From Ypsolopha sequella (taxonomy: Eukaryota > Arthropoda > Insecta > Lepidoptera > Ypsolophidae), in the NCBI GenBank assembly GCA_934047225.1, contig OW203985.1, positions 4,729,501 to 4,793,500 of the forward strand: 64,000 bases of DNA, written 5' to 3'. A model generated the notes under the pieces. The model had not been told where the DNA came from, did no database searches, and was given only the letters and a program-made list of their open reading frames with translations. Of this stretch, positions 1 to 11,567 are shown in pieces. Numbering within the stretch: the first letter of the stretch is position 1; every line of letters begins with the position of its first letter. Made by a program: the position numbers and the translations under genes.

Positions 1-2224
1 GTGCATAAACAACTCGGTTTATGATATTAAATATTTAAAGTGGCAAGCAATACGAACCAAAAATGGCTACGTTTTTGTTTCATTAAATGAGTATAAAGTG
101 ATAATTAATCAAGTTGTGATTCAGTATGCAAAGTTTGTCCAGTTAGGTATTAGAGTAGGACCTGTCTAAGTATTCTGTCTACTTTTATTTGAATCTCAAC
201 TAGGAAAATCTCTAGATGTAGAGTTACTTGATTACGAAAAATAAAGTATACTAAATTCTTTATTCCTACATGGGTAAAGGAAAAATAATAAATGCACAAA
301 ATCAGGATAAATGAAATATTTATTCCTTGAAAAATTTTACGTTTTAAGGCGCAGAATTGGGATGTTTGGCGCTTTATTTTGTAATCGTTTTGACTACACA
401 GCTTGAAACTACTAATCTGATAATTTAATAAAACATGTTTGGAACCTTTTCCTAAATTTTCGTATGCAAATCAACCAATCAACAACAAATCAAACACTAT
501 GGAAAAGGTTTCCACTCAATAGAAATATAATAATTACTACCAATATCTTTAATATAATAGTAGCAAATTTAACTAGATATAATTAGTTAAAATGAAATGG
601 AATGAAGGTTTTGTTAGATCTGTACAATAAACCAAACAACAAGCTACCTTCGTCAATTTCGGTCTGAATTCTGTCTCTCCGCGTATAACGCTCGGAACGA
701 CACAGTGACCGTATAAATTCCCAATTCCTCGCCTTAAATTTTAATCTACGTTAAACGAAACTCTTTGACTATTTAAACCGGTCTTAACGATCACTAAAGA
801 TGCGATAAAACGGTTTCACGGCGTTCCTAGGCCCAAACAAATCTATAAAAGAGGAGAACGTCTTGTGAAATGCAACAACCTCTTTTGGCCATCAAATAAC
901 CTAAATTATACAACACACACACATACGTATAAAATGTTAATTTCCAACCAATCCGGAAAACTATCTCAATACAAAGAATAATACATAAAGAAATTTAAAA
1001 AAAGAAAAAAAAAACAAAAGAACACACACAATTTGTGAGAGTACGCAATTTTTGCTTTTAATTGTTTTATTTTTAGATATTAACTTGGACACTCTGTCAT
1101 CTGGCTAGATGTTAAATATCCTTGCGTACTCCAACAGACAATACAAATACAAGGCAATTACCGACAAAATTACAATATCGTGGAATTTTATTTTATAAAA
1201 TTTTGCCCTTCCTTTGCTCGAAAAAATTGGATCAATATCTCTTAAATAATGCTATGACGCCATTTAACTTCAATTTTAATTTTAAATGATAAAATTATCC
1301 CACCACAATATTGACCTTTGATCGATATTATAAAAGAAACTTAGCTTGTCATTGATCCCTCGAACAGATAGCTTTTACAGCTACAATTTATAAACTTTAT
1401 TTATTTAATCGAACTTCACATTTCTGATTTCACATTAAAGATTTATGATCTCTTTCTCTGCGTCCATCTGACCAATTTCTTCCGCGTACAAAATTCGAAT
1501 GCCTCATCAAACTCTCGTTCTCCCAATTTTAAAACTAAATTTTGACAAAAACAAAAAACTTATAATCTAATTACTCTATTTCCACTTTTATCACTGCACA
1601 AATAATGTCCAATTTAGTTTGGCACAGAACCAAATGCAACACTCAAACACATCTTCGTGCCTGTGACGTCACGTTCTCTTGATCTCTGATTGGACGGTGA
1701 ACGACCGCGAAGTTGTCTCGCGCGTTGACCATTCCCGCCAAACCACGAGCCGTTGTCCACTGCAGTTAACGAAAGGCCTAGGTTTTCATATCCCAAAACC
1801 TAGCCCCTACGAAATAAATAGCTCCATCACCTCGACCTGACCTTTGCCTGCATCTCTTCCTAAAGTCCTTGTTTGTTGGCAATTAGCCTTTCTGAAACAC
1901 ACGTTTTCACAAGTACAGTATCCGTTGAGCATAAATTATACCTTTTTAAGATGTCGTCTATAAGGTTGCATTTTGCATGAATAACAATGAATGTCGTTTA
2001 CGTCTCTACTCGAATTCGTTTCCTAGGTTTTTTTTCCTTTGCTTCACATCTGTATTGCATAACTCTATTTGCTGCAGACGTCTATTACCCCATTCTAAGA
2101 AAGCATTGACTATCTTTACAGAACGTGTCGAATTACTTAAGCGGATGCGAGAAAAAAAAATATATGATTGACAAAACCAACCCCCTGTTGTGCGGGTATT
2201 AAATTTATGACTTCGTTCTTAAGA
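1..2224. other. AT-rich intergenic spacer
   Basis: I see no recognisable gene, element terminus or tandem array here. The short minus-strand open frame at 1614-1796 lies in a slightly GC-richer patch (about 1660-1770) but shows no domain or splice context that I recognise. Confidence 0.6.
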
Positions 2225-2249
2225 ATAGCAAAGTCTCTCAGAAGCGCAC

Positions 2250-2438
2250 CACCACAACCTGTATGTTCTAAAAGCGTGTATTTGTGTCTGAAGAACGGCG
2301 ATAGGGCTCACCACCCATTATGTTGGGAAGTAATAATCATCGGTGAAACGCGGGTGTACCGAGTGTGGACTGTGACTTGTATTTCACAGCTCACACTCAG
2401 AAACACCTCTGACTTCCCCTCAGGGATTCATGTTGTGA

Positions 2439-2440
<2 letters not shown>
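2250..2440 (+). mobile_element. SINE body, headless copy
   Basis: This segment shares an ordered set of blocks with at least six other places in the window: a TGTGTCTGAAG..CGGCGAT block, GGGCTCACCACCCAT, a CGGTGAAACG block, a TTTCACAG block, and CTCTGAC...CCCCTCAGGGAT at the end. Other copies are near 22.1-22.4, 23.1, 26.9, 48.6, 50.3-50.6 and 53.1-53.7 kb. The copy at 50,330-50,612 has a tRNA-like head, so the family is a tRNA-derived SINE. This copy lacks a clear head and ends in an (AT)n run, as SINE tails often do. Its function is that of a non-autonomous retroelement; nothing suggests host use. Confidence 0.75.

Positions 2441-2482
<42 letters not shown>
2441..2482. repeat. (AT)n microsatellite
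   Basis: About 21 perfect AT units directly after the SINE body end; probably grown from the SINE 3' tail. Confidence 0.95.
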
Positions 2483-2486
<4 letters not shown>

Positions 2487-3912
2487 TACAAATTATGTTA
2501 AAATTTTAAAACTTATTTCTTTTATTCTACTGTTTATTTATGTGACGTCATCTCATTACCCGAGTACAACCTTAGCTGGGAAATTTTAGGAGAAATATTT
2601 AAAAATATATTTTGTATCATCGCGCTATAATGTAAAGGGAGCTGATAAGTGACCATCTTGGTCTGGATTTGTTTTCGCTTGACTTTAGAAACACAGAACA
2701 GATTTTGATATGGTTATCGCTTTAGCACGGTCACGGCTAGCTTTGAAACTGCTTGAAAAAGGTTTTTGAAAATGTATCATTATGCTTTAGTTAATGGGAG
2801 CGGAGTGACAAGTATAGACAAGAAGCGTGACGGGGCCTGTAAGCATAATACAAAACTAAATAAATAAAATTAGTTCAATTTCACCAATAAAACGGATGTA
2901 TTTATTTGAATCAACAATGTTCAAAATAGGTCACATGTGAGTTTGGCAAATAGACAATAACAAATGCAATTTCTTACTCGCGAAAAACACAAGGTGGAGC
3001 AAATAGGCCTATTATTTCCCTCGAATTGACAAATGAAGGTAAAATACGATTCTGAAGAACAAAAAACAAAAAGCATATAATACATAGCCTTGAGAACTAA
3101 CAAGGTAACGATAAATATAAACATATTTACGTTGAATTTCGTAAAAGAAACGTAATTGTTAAAGGTCGACCTTAAGATCGTTACAGTCTTTGTTATGTAA
3201 GAAACAAGATCATAATCTCTTTAGTTTATAATACCGTACTAAAGGTATGACCTAGTAAAGTTATTTTAACTCTTACAATTCTTGGCATTTATCGGTGTGG
3301 TGTATTTGAGGATATCCATTGAATGTTTTAAGATTCTAATAAAGTTATGTTTTATCAATATTTATAATTTAGATGACTATAGTTATGACTATATGTATTA
3401 TGGCTGGAAGAAACCTCTTGCAGAGAAAGCTCGCCTTTGTGCATATAATTTTCAATTTTGTAGTTTTATTTTAAGTTTTTTGTGTGTATAAAGGATATAA
3501 TAATAATAATATATGGTTCGGGTCTTAACCGCGTAAAATACAGCATACCTTAAGGCGCTACAGAAAAAAATCGTCAATTTTAGACCTTGCATATCTACTT
3601 CAGTAAATAATGTATTATTTTGATAAAATAGTATATTATTTTTGGATTTTTTTTCTAGGGACCTGTAAAACAAAAACGCGATTGGAATTTGGCTCGATAC
3701 AAATATTTATTGAAATGAGGTCTTTTTCGACACCAATTCTCCTGGTTTGACAATTTGGAATGACATATGGACTGCAATTACATTTTATTAAATGGGTTTT
3801 AACAGTATCTAGGACCTGGTTAAACGAAATTTTGATAGCAACTTTAGTACATTTTATATTAATAAAAAACAGACTTTGATAAAAATCCGACCCTCTCGCA
3901 CTGAGGGTTTGG
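2483..3912. other. AT-rich spacer
   Basis: No gene is seen. Short open frames at 2921-3124, 3282-3491 and 3452-3673 overlap on opposite strands and have low-complexity AT-driven composition. Confidence 0.6.
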
Positions 3913-4403
3913 TGAAGTTGGCGTTACTGGAATTAAGTAAAATTTATATAATATGTTAAAATGTCATAAAATGAAGTGGATGATTGACAGACAAAAGTAT
4001 ATTTTAATGTATTAAGTAGGTAGGTTTTTCAATTGAAGTGTGGAGATGGGTAGATGATTATTTATCTTTGTCTGTTAAGACCCGGACCGTAATGGGCACC
4101 AAGCGACCAAATATAGGACTGCTCCAATGTTCCAAGTTGGATGTCTGAGGATTCCTATATTTAGTTCCAATGTTCCGAATTGGATGTCTGAGGAGTCCTA
4201 TATTTGGTCGCTTGGTGCCCATCACGGTCCGGGTCTTATAACAGACAAAGATAAATAATCATCTAAACATCTCCACACTTCAACTGAAAAACCTACCTAC
4301 TTACTACATTACTATATACTTTTGTCTGTCAATCATCCACTTCATTTTATGACATTTTAACATATTATATAAATTTTACTTAATTCCAATAATGCCGACT
4401 TTA
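3913..4403. mobile_element. Fold-back MITE, 208-210 bp arms
   Basis: The arms at 3913-4120 and 4194-4403 are inverted copies with few mismatches; for example CACCAAGCGACCAAATATAG on the left pairs with its complement before 4220. The 73-bp spacer joins the arms through two imperfect direct copies of a 42-44 bp unit (CCAATGTTCC..TTGGATGTCTGAGGA). The outer ends read TGAAGTTGGCGTTACTGG and the complement of TAAAGTCGGCATTATTGG. I could not fix a target-site duplication, so the superfamily is open. Confidence 0.85.
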
Positions 4404-4742
4404 CAAGTCGAAATATATCTGGAAATGATTATTATAATAAAGTGTTTTATAGAAATATATAGAGTTAACTGAGTAATAATAAATACTAACTCTTTAAAAT
4501 TGCAATCGTCTTATGTTTTCAAAGTCATAAAACACTTGCCGAAAGTTAACTACCGTTTTCCGTCTAATTACCTTCAGGAATTCATTTGCCTTTGAAATAA
4601 TTAAGGGGCTGTTAGCAAGAAGGCAGTGCTGAACGTTGTTAGCATTTCCTGAATAATTGCGTCATTTTCACTGAATAAATTTTAGATAGAAGCCTAGATC
4701 CCTAGGTCAACATCAAGACGACTCTAGTAAACGTTAATAAAA

Positions 4743-4835
4743 AAAAAACGGGCAAGTGAGAGTCGGTCTCACGCACTACGGTTCCGTATCACCACACAAT
4801 ACGGGTACGGAACCCAAAAAACATTATGGTTAGTA
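4743..4835 (+). repeat. GTGCGAGTC/GGTTCCGTA dispersed repeat, short copy
   Basis: Contains GGCAAGTGAGAGTCGGTCTC, then GGTTCCGTA and TACGGAACCC. Much longer copies lie at 33,768-34,527 and 44,682-44,968. The internal part ACCACACAATACGGGTACGG also occurs at 54,327-54,350. Confidence 0.75.
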
Positions 4836-5021
4836 ATTCCACTTGCCATAATTAACCTTTCCGTAGTAGAGATTTTAGTATTTAAGTCTTTTTTTTTAAC
4901 AATATAAAACTTAATTAACACTAAAAAACTAGACTACCTATAAATTAATATAAATATAAAAGATAAAATGATACCTAACTAAATAAAAAATAAAAAAGAC
5001 TAAGAAAAACTTACCTATAAA

Positions 5022-5787
5022 TTAAACCATATAAAATATTTTTTCCAAATCACCGACGTCGATCGGCAGGGTCCCCAAAAGGCTGGAAGCATTCCCTCGT
5101 TGGATAGCTAAGCTAAGACGCTGTCCGAGGTATGCCCCAGCCCTCCGGTCCCCTGAAACGTCGACCAGTCGCGAAGATATTTCCTTGAACATCTGTTTTG
5201 CGGCTGGACCCCACGGCCCTAAGGTTTCTACTCCAAAAGGCGCAAATATATAGTCTGAACTTAGATCTACATACTTGCGCCCTTTGGAGCCGTGTGTCGA
5301 CACAAGTGACGTCCCACACCAGCGACCTGCCGTTTTTCCACGGAATGAGTGTCATTCCATCGGGCCTCTTACCATCGCTGCCTACAATGCCTTTCGGCTC
5401 CAAAATAGCCAGCACGCCAATGGTGGCAAGGGCCCGACGGATGACATCATTCAGACTGGCATGCCGCGACAGACGTCCAGCGCTCCTTTTGCAGGATAGG
5501 CCGTGGTGTCCAAGCTGGTCGACGTTGACACCACATCGACAGCGGTGAGGTTCATTCGTCCTGGCGCCGATCCGGAGACTCACGGCTATAGAAAACGTTG
5601 TTTTGTCCAGCTGAGTGCCAATGACGACAGATGGTAAAGCGTGCAGCCAGTAACCTGACTCCCGCTCGCCAGCTACCAGAAGACGAGCTCGATCCGCAGC
5701 GTTGGTGGATGTCTCCAACATGAGTTTTTGAACCTTGCTGCAGATCGGCTCGTCCCATAATTTTTGAGAATTAGTTATTGTTGACAA
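5022..5787 (-). pseudogene. LINE remnant: C-terminal zinc knuckle and endonuclease-like region
   Basis: The minus strand encodes about 224 residues to 5113, and a second frame (5303-5022) carries on the same protein family, so at least one frameshift or small deletion lies near 5280-5300. Near residues 83-99 is a Cys-x-Cys-x8-His-His-x4-Cys cluster, followed by RH, then KRPDG (about residue 139) and WDVT some 15 residues later. This CCHC plus (K/R)PD...D layout matches the restriction-like endonuclease tail of R2/R4-type non-LTR retrotransposons, but the clade assignment is my inference. The reverse transcriptase domain is missing, so this is a 5'-truncated 3' end. Related fragments lie at 12,823-13,515 and 54,634-55,045. 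It is not expected to function. Confidence 0.7.
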
Positions 5788-6059
5788 AATAACCTGATAC
5801 TTACGATCTATTAAACTCTATGTAACTAAAGGGTCTAGCTAAATTGGTCTTTGATAACTTCCTAACTATATAAATATTCGTAATTTTCAGATTTTTCCCA
5901 TGTGTGTGCTGTAAGATCTACCTGTAAACGAAATTTCAAGTTGCTAAGTTAAATGGAAGTACCCAATAGGTTTTGATTCCCTTGCGAATGTCAAATTTTG
6001 TATGAAATTGATTAAATAAAGTAATAACTTTTTTCGCGTCTAGTTAGAAGCCTGCTTTT
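5788..6059. other. AT-rich spacer
   Basis: Nothing recognised. Confidence 0.5.
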
Positions 6060-6240
6060 TTTACAGCACCATATGGCCGTACACTTCTATATCAAAAGTA
6101 TCAGTTTCAACTTGATATCTTATACGGGGGCCAAGCTAAAGGGCTTTGAGAAACAGACGGACAGACGAACGGACGGACAAAAATGATCCTATAAGGATTC
6201 TGTTTTTTTTTCATTTTGAGGTACGGAATCCTGAAAAATG
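6060..6240 (-). repeat. Degenerate copy of the GGTTCCGTA repeat family
   Basis: Holds the CAGACGGACAGACGAACGG block and ends GAGGTACGGAATCCTGAAAAA. This is the same order as the ACGGACGGACAACGGAGTC...TGGAACCCTAAAAA end of the copy at 33,768-34,527. Confidence 0.5.
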
Positions 6241-7461
6241 TATATTCTTGGTCGTCTAAAGTCGGCGGCAGAACCCCCTAGCAAGCACGGGCAAATATTA
6301 TATTGCTGCAAAGATTGCGACTTAATTGGCGAAAAAATCGATTCAGTACACCATAATGTGCTACAGATAGCGTCCCTTAGGGCATTTGCTCTGGAAGGGG
6401 TTGGTTGTTGCGGTTTCGGCAGGCGACGATGACGAGTGCTGATCTGTGAGCGAAATATAAATAAACTCATCTCGCTCACTCGCAAAGGTTTCTCTTCTTT
6501 GTCGTTTTCCAGGGGCCTCGCGAAATGAGTCGAGCAGTATTACTTCTAGGTTAAACTCTAAAAATTATTAGAGTGCATAATTAAGATTATTTATTAAATT
6601 TGCCTGAGATTTATCTATCTCAAGATTTTTTTTTCAAGGGAATAATATTTTACTATATAACTTAAAGAACTATTATAACCATAGAACATAATATAAGTAT
6701 AAAGGAATTCTATTCTAATAGGGTTCTTTTCACTTTTTCAAATCGAGTTGCATTTATCGTGTAAAAAGAACACATTAAAACTTGGAATATAAACATACAT
6801 ATTTTTGACTTTCGCTTTGTATTTTACTTCATTAGTCACTGTTTGACAACTGACCTAGAATGGAAAGCGGAAAAAAAGAAAAAAAGTTGGGGTGCGAAGC
6901 AGCTGAATCCAGGAATCGAATTCGGGATCTTCCTGTTACTGATCGAGTAAACGATAAAGTGATGTGTAAGTTTTCAAAGATGACTGTTACTCCAAGCGAA
7001 AAAACGTGCAATGCGAGAAGGACGGATTTAGGTCAAAAGAGAAAAATTTAGTATACAAAATTCGTTTTTAAGTAAAAGCTTCTTTTACCATAATCTAGAT
7101 AAGTATTGTTAAAACCAATGTAATAAAATATGTTTGAGTTTTGTACTTGATTTCTATTTGTCAAACGAGGAGAAAAAGTGTGTTTGAAGAGTTCATTTCA
7201 ATAATTATTTCTACCGAGTGAAAGAGATTCAATCGCGTTTCTATTTTACAGGAATCAAGTAAAAATATCTGAAAATGTTATAATAATCTATCAAACTAGT
7301 AGCTTTTTCTTGAAAGTAGTTACAGAGTGCCTAAATGTGTGCATATTTTCGCAGTAGCGCCTTAATCGTTCCGCAACTCCGACTACTGCGAAATACTTGA
7401 CTTCCCTGTCCACAAAAAAATGATGCCACACTTCTGCGCTCGGGTTCCAAACTAACGCGCA
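6241..7461. other. Spacer with a weak tRNA-like patch
   Basis: No gene. At about 6905-6955 the minus strand reads like a degraded RNA polymerase III B box (GAATTCGATTCC), so it may be a SINE head scrap. The overlapping 63-residue open frame (6860-7051) is therefore probably not a gene. Confidence 0.4.
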
Positions 7462-8100
7462 GGGAAATAATAAATGCCCGGTTCCGCTCGCCATTATAAT
7501 ATAGGGAAATAACAAATGCCTTTCCGTTCGCCAGTATAATCAAGGAAAATAATAAATGCCCTTCCGCTCACCATTATAATCTAGGGAAATAATAACTGCC
7601 CTTCCGCTTGCCAGTATAATCAAGGGAAATAATAAATGCCCTTCCGCTCGCCATTATAATCTAGGGAAATAATAACTGCCCTTCCACTCGCCATTATACT
7701 CTAGGGAAGTAATAACTGCCCTTCCGCTCGCCATTATAATCTAGGGAAATAATAAATGCCTTTCCGCTCGCCATTATAATCTAGGGAAATAATAAATACC
7801 CTTCCGCCCGCCATTATAATGTAGGGAAATAATAAATGCCCTTCCGTTCGCCATTTTAATCTAGGGAAATAATAACTGCCCTTCCGCTCGCCATTATAAT
7901 CAAGGGAAATAATAAATGCCCTTCCGCTCGCCAGTATAATCAAGGGAAATAATAAATGCCCTTCCGCTCGCCATTATAACCTAGGGAAATAATAAATGCC
8001 CTTCCGCTCGTCATTATAACCTAGGGAAATAATAAATGCCCTTCCGCTCGCCATTATAATCTAGGGAAATAATAAATGCCCTTCCGCTCGCCAGTATAAA
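7462..8100. repeat. 40-bp minisatellite, about 16 units
   Basis: The unit is CTTCCGCTCGCCATTATAAT followed by CTAGGGAAATAATAAATGCC. Units vary at a few sites (CTAGGG or CAAGGG, CCATT or CCAGT, AAATGCC or AACTGCC). Because 40 is not a multiple of 3, the minus-strand open frames at 7291-7943 step through all phases of the repeat and are not genes. Confidence 0.97.
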
Positions 8101-8121
8101 CAGCGAGGGCAGTTTATACTG
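8092..8121. repeat. Perfect hairpin at the minisatellite edge
   Basis: CAGTATAAAC (8092-8101) and GTTTATACTG (8112-8121) are exact complements around a 10-nt loop. The left arm is the CCAGTATAA variant found inside the array. Confidence 0.9.
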
Positions 8122-9193
8122 TAAAGTAAAATATAATTCCCGCACAGATTAAGCCCTTAAAAGTAAAGTTCTCGTAATTGGGCATAAATAAGTTGTTATC
8201 TCTATAGTCAATGTAGTCTTGTTTTATAATAGTTTATGTCCTTTGTTTTTTATCTTTTCTTTTAAAGTAACAAAACTAATTATTTTATTACACTTGCATG
8301 GCTTTATCGTTTTTTACAGTAATAAAGTTCCTAATATGTTTTTTATGAATTCATGATGAACAAAGAGACACTTTGTATAGGTATAATTTGATTTTTGTGA
8401 AGTAAGAAAAAGAACAAAGCTTATTTTAGTAAGAGAAAGTACCTATCAATTCACCGAAAAACAATATCTGTTTTGATGAATAAGAGATTTGTGCCCAAGG
8501 AAAAGGACTTTACTGTTTCTGTGAGCATATCGCAAGTTTTATTTCAGTTTTTCGAAAAGTTTCAATTATATCGAAGGTATCTAAGGAAGAAAATTGAAAT
8601 AGGATTAATTTTATAAAATTAAATAAATACTTCTTTGAAAGAGCTTATTCACTGCTAATAATATATTTTAGTGATGTCCATACAAAGTAAATCAACATCT
8701 GTCTCCGCTCGAGTGATTTTGGGATGACACTCATCCCCAAAAAACCGTTTTTTTATGAAAATTTTAAAACCGATTTCTCGAGCGAGTATACCTTATAAAT
8801 GAAAAAATATTCTCCAAATGATTCCCCTATTAATGTCGAAGTTATTCTAAGTTTTGACCCACTTTTCACCGGCAACATTCCATTCCCATTTTGACCTCAT
8901 TAAATCCGAAATTGATGGTACTTAGGCAACATCTTACACAGAAATGTTGAGACGTAAGATAGTTACAAAAAAAGTTAGGTAAATATTTGCACATTTTGGG
9001 TACTTGATTTCAAAATGGAATAAATAAATAAATAAAAATAAAATGTATTTATTACAGCCAACGCAAAAAAAAAATATTTTTTAAAGTAATTCGTAAACTC
9101 ATATACATAAATATGAGCCAAATTTCATCTCTTTAGGTCAAATATATTTTGAGATTTAGAAGTGTGACATACAAGTATGATGAAATGATTAAG
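8122..9193. other. AT-rich spacer
   Basis: No gene seen; a short (AATA)n run lies near 9020-9045. Confidence 0.55.
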
Positions 9194-9351
9194 ATGTGTC
9201 AAAAATTACAGATGTTCCAAAAGTGAAAAATGTGTCAGAAGTGACAAATGTTTAAAAATTGACAGGTGGGTCAAAAGCGACAGATATATGAAAACCGACA
9301 AATATTTCCAACGTTACACAATTGTCAAATGTTACAGCTCTGTCAAAAATC
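9194..9351. repeat. Degenerate 18-bp tandem repeat
   Basis: Eight consecutive 18-nt units can be laid end to end without gaps, with consensus near ATGTGTCAAAAGTGACAG, followed by a partial ninth. Units differ at roughly a third of positions, so the array is old. Confidence 0.75.
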
Positions 9352-9709
9352 TTTTACTTTACTTTTGACATATCTATCACTTTTGACGTAATATGTCATA
9401 CTTGATTACATGGCCGAGCGTCGAACAAACTACCACAATGATTAATCTGAACCTGTTTTCGTAATTCTCGATATTCAGTTAATGACAGCCATCTATTTAG
9501 GTATGTCTATTTTGTTTGGTAAGACATTAAATTTGAATCTATTTCAAAAAGAAATATTATCTTGAATTAATTGCGGTTAATCATGATTACAATTACTTTT
9601 TTATCGTGATTAATTGAATCATGGTTAATTTTATCAAGTTAACAAATTAATTAGAAAGTAATTAATTGATGCCAGAGCTAATACATAAACATGTATTTTA
9701 AACATTCTT
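9352..9709. other. Spacer with clustered TTAATCATGATTA-like motifs
   Basis: At 9565-9660 GGTTAATCATGATTAC, CGTGATTAATTGAATC and CATGGTTAATTT recur in both orientations. No gene. Confidence 0.45.
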
Positions 9710-10060
9710 CACTCCATTCATTCATCAGCCTAGTTCATCCACTGCTGGACATAAGCCTTTATGACTTCGCCACTCCCGGCGGTCATCCTGGAAGGATTGC
9801 CCATACTCACACACGCTGGGCAGGCGGGTTGGTGGGCGCGGTGCCGGAACTCTCGCACCAGTGACGCCGCTGCCCTTCACCAGTCTGTTTCATATAAGGC
9901 CCGGCTATTAGGGATGGATATACCGCCATCCATCCGTCCCAGGCATGGTGGGCCTCCTGGTTTTTTGCCTATGAGCTGTCCTCTTACTCTCCCCTGAATT
10001 ACTTCGAGGGGGTCTCCATGTAAGATGGCGGTACCTCCACAGTCGAGCCCGGCATCAGCT
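9710..10060 (-). mobile_element. LINE 3' end, truncated
   Basis: On the minus strand the sequence contains GGCTTATGTCCAGCAGTGGA then ACTAGGCTGATGAATGAATG, which encodes the terminal AYVQQWxx-stop of a LINE reverse transcriptase open frame in related copies, with a short (TGAA)n tail at 9713-9727. Sister copies are at 35,925-36,013, 45,437-45,626, 49,495-49,590 and 50,035-50,222. The part at 9915-10,040 (CATCCATCCGTCCCAGGCAT and onwards) matches 49,495-49,590. RTE-type affinity is inferred from the protein end and the short tandem tail. Confidence 0.65.
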
Positions 10061-10635
10061 CTACCAGTTTTTCACTCATATTTACAAAACTAACGTAAGT
10101 AACAGAAATATTCCAAAGTAATACAACCCAACAAACACTTAGACGTGCTCATACTGTCATTGTAAAGTCGAGAGTACACACCGTGACTAACGACCTCCTT
10201 AACAATTTACCTCATCGTGTCCTTCAATCCCTGGTTTGCAGCATAGAGCTACCAGTATTAGCACTAGAGCTACATAGCCATAAAACAATGGTGATACCAA
10301 AGTTTTTTTTTTTTTATCGTTATTTTATTGTACTCGCGGAAGATCGATGAGATTATAATTTTCTTTTAGTTGTAGGTACGTAATTGTTATTTAATCACTG
10401 TGCGTCTTTTTACTTTTAAAAACTTCACATTGGCGGAACTAATGTGCGGAGTCCACATTATCGGAAGCCAGATAAAATGGCATTGAATTGGATTGATACC
10501 AAAGTTTTATCCCGCCCTCGTTCAGGTTTATACTCCTTGTATACAGCGTTAACGTTATTTTTATGTTTTGATATATTACAATGCGTATGTTTTTTATAAG
10601 GAAATTTTATTTCTATCAGAGTAATCATGATTAAA

Positions 10636-10705
10636 ATTTCACACCGCTGGGACTGAACCCACGACCTCTTTGTTAGCAGGTAAGCGCTCTAGTCGGCTAC
10701 AGAGG
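10636..10705 (-). mobile_element. tRNA-like SINE head
   Basis: On the minus strand it reads GTAGCCGACTAGAGCGCTTA (A-box-like) and GTGGGTTCAGTCCCAGC (B-box-like), spaced as in a tRNA. It lacks a paired acceptor stem, so it is a SINE head rather than a tRNA gene. Confidence 0.55.
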
Positions 10706-11196
10706 AGTAAAGTTCAACGCTATTTACTATCAACCTGAACCGAGTTTAGTATGAAACCAATATTAATACAAATTATCACTCTATTTGTATGTAGCTCTAT
10801 ATAATATACTAAGTGCCATGGTTCTTACATTCATATAAGTAAAAGCTTAGCGTTTATTTTCTCCAGTAAAACAAGATGATGGATGAATAAACTGGTTATA
10901 TGAATGAGCAAATACTGTAGAATTTTGAACTCAATATGTATTTTCCGTTAGCGTTTCAGCTAATATCTTATTCTTTCTTTTTTCTTGTGCCCCGGGGGAA
11001 ATCGGGCTCTTTTCCCACATAAAATTAAAGCAAATGCTTGCTTTTAGAGTTGGACGAAATCCCTTTTTTTACATAAGAAGAGCAGAATTTTTTAGTAAAT
11101 ATAAATAAAAAGATATTATATATATTTACATAAAAATATCTTCAGATTATTACTATTACCACTTAAAACCGAAGAGGGAGGATTATAGTAAATCGA
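10706..11196. other. AT-rich spacer
   Basis: Nothing recognised. Confidence 0.5.
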
Positions 11197-11367
11197 CATG
11201 ACAGTTTCTTGAAAAGTATTATGGAAGGAAACGTCAAGGCGACAAGAGGAAGAGGAAGACCTGGGCGCACCTATTTCATTAAAAGGGCGGAAAAATTTAA
11301 TGTTATCTCATATCAAGAGGTCAAATTATTAGCAGAAGATACAGAAGAATGGCAGTTACTGCACTGA
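11197..11367 (+). pseudogene. C-terminal scrap of a LINE reverse transcriptase ORF
   Basis: A 56-codon plus-strand frame ending at TGA (11365-11367) encodes FLKSIMEGNV..RGRGRPGRTYF, then SYQEVKLLAED..EEW. Two features are typical of the last 60-70 residues of common insect LINE polyproteins: the RGRGRP-x-T-Y core, and the xYxELKxLAEDRxxW stretch before the stop. Stops lie just upstream (TAG TAA at 11186-11191), so the rest is gone. A short GATA tail (11381-11390) follows. It is non-functional. Confidence 0.7.
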
Positions 11368-11425
11368 CAAGAGCATAGCTCGATAGATAGATTATTAAAT
11401 TATTTTTACATCCGGCTTGAACACT

Positions 11426-11567
11426 CACGTGTGATTGTTGTTGACTATATGCCAACCATTTCACCGTACCATTTTGGCATTATCAAGGCGAGTGTCTTTC
11501 TTAGGATGACGACGCGGCGTTTACCGTTGTTATCGAACGTTCACTGGCAACCGCCGATCGGCGAGAC
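11426..11567 (+). repeat. CGTGTGATTGTTG repeat, partial copy
   Basis: Shares GGCTTGAACA.TCACGTGTG, GACTATATGCCAACC and GCATTATCAAGGCGA with 57,345-57,645. It is cut at 11,567 by the repeat that follows. Confidence 0.7.

Noticed and set aside
7291..7943. Minus-strand frames encoding YNGER..FIISL repeats
   Set aside because: Products of the 40-bp minisatellite read in shifting phase.
7462..8100. CRISPR array
   Set aside because: Units are contiguous without unique spacers, and the context is eukaryotic.
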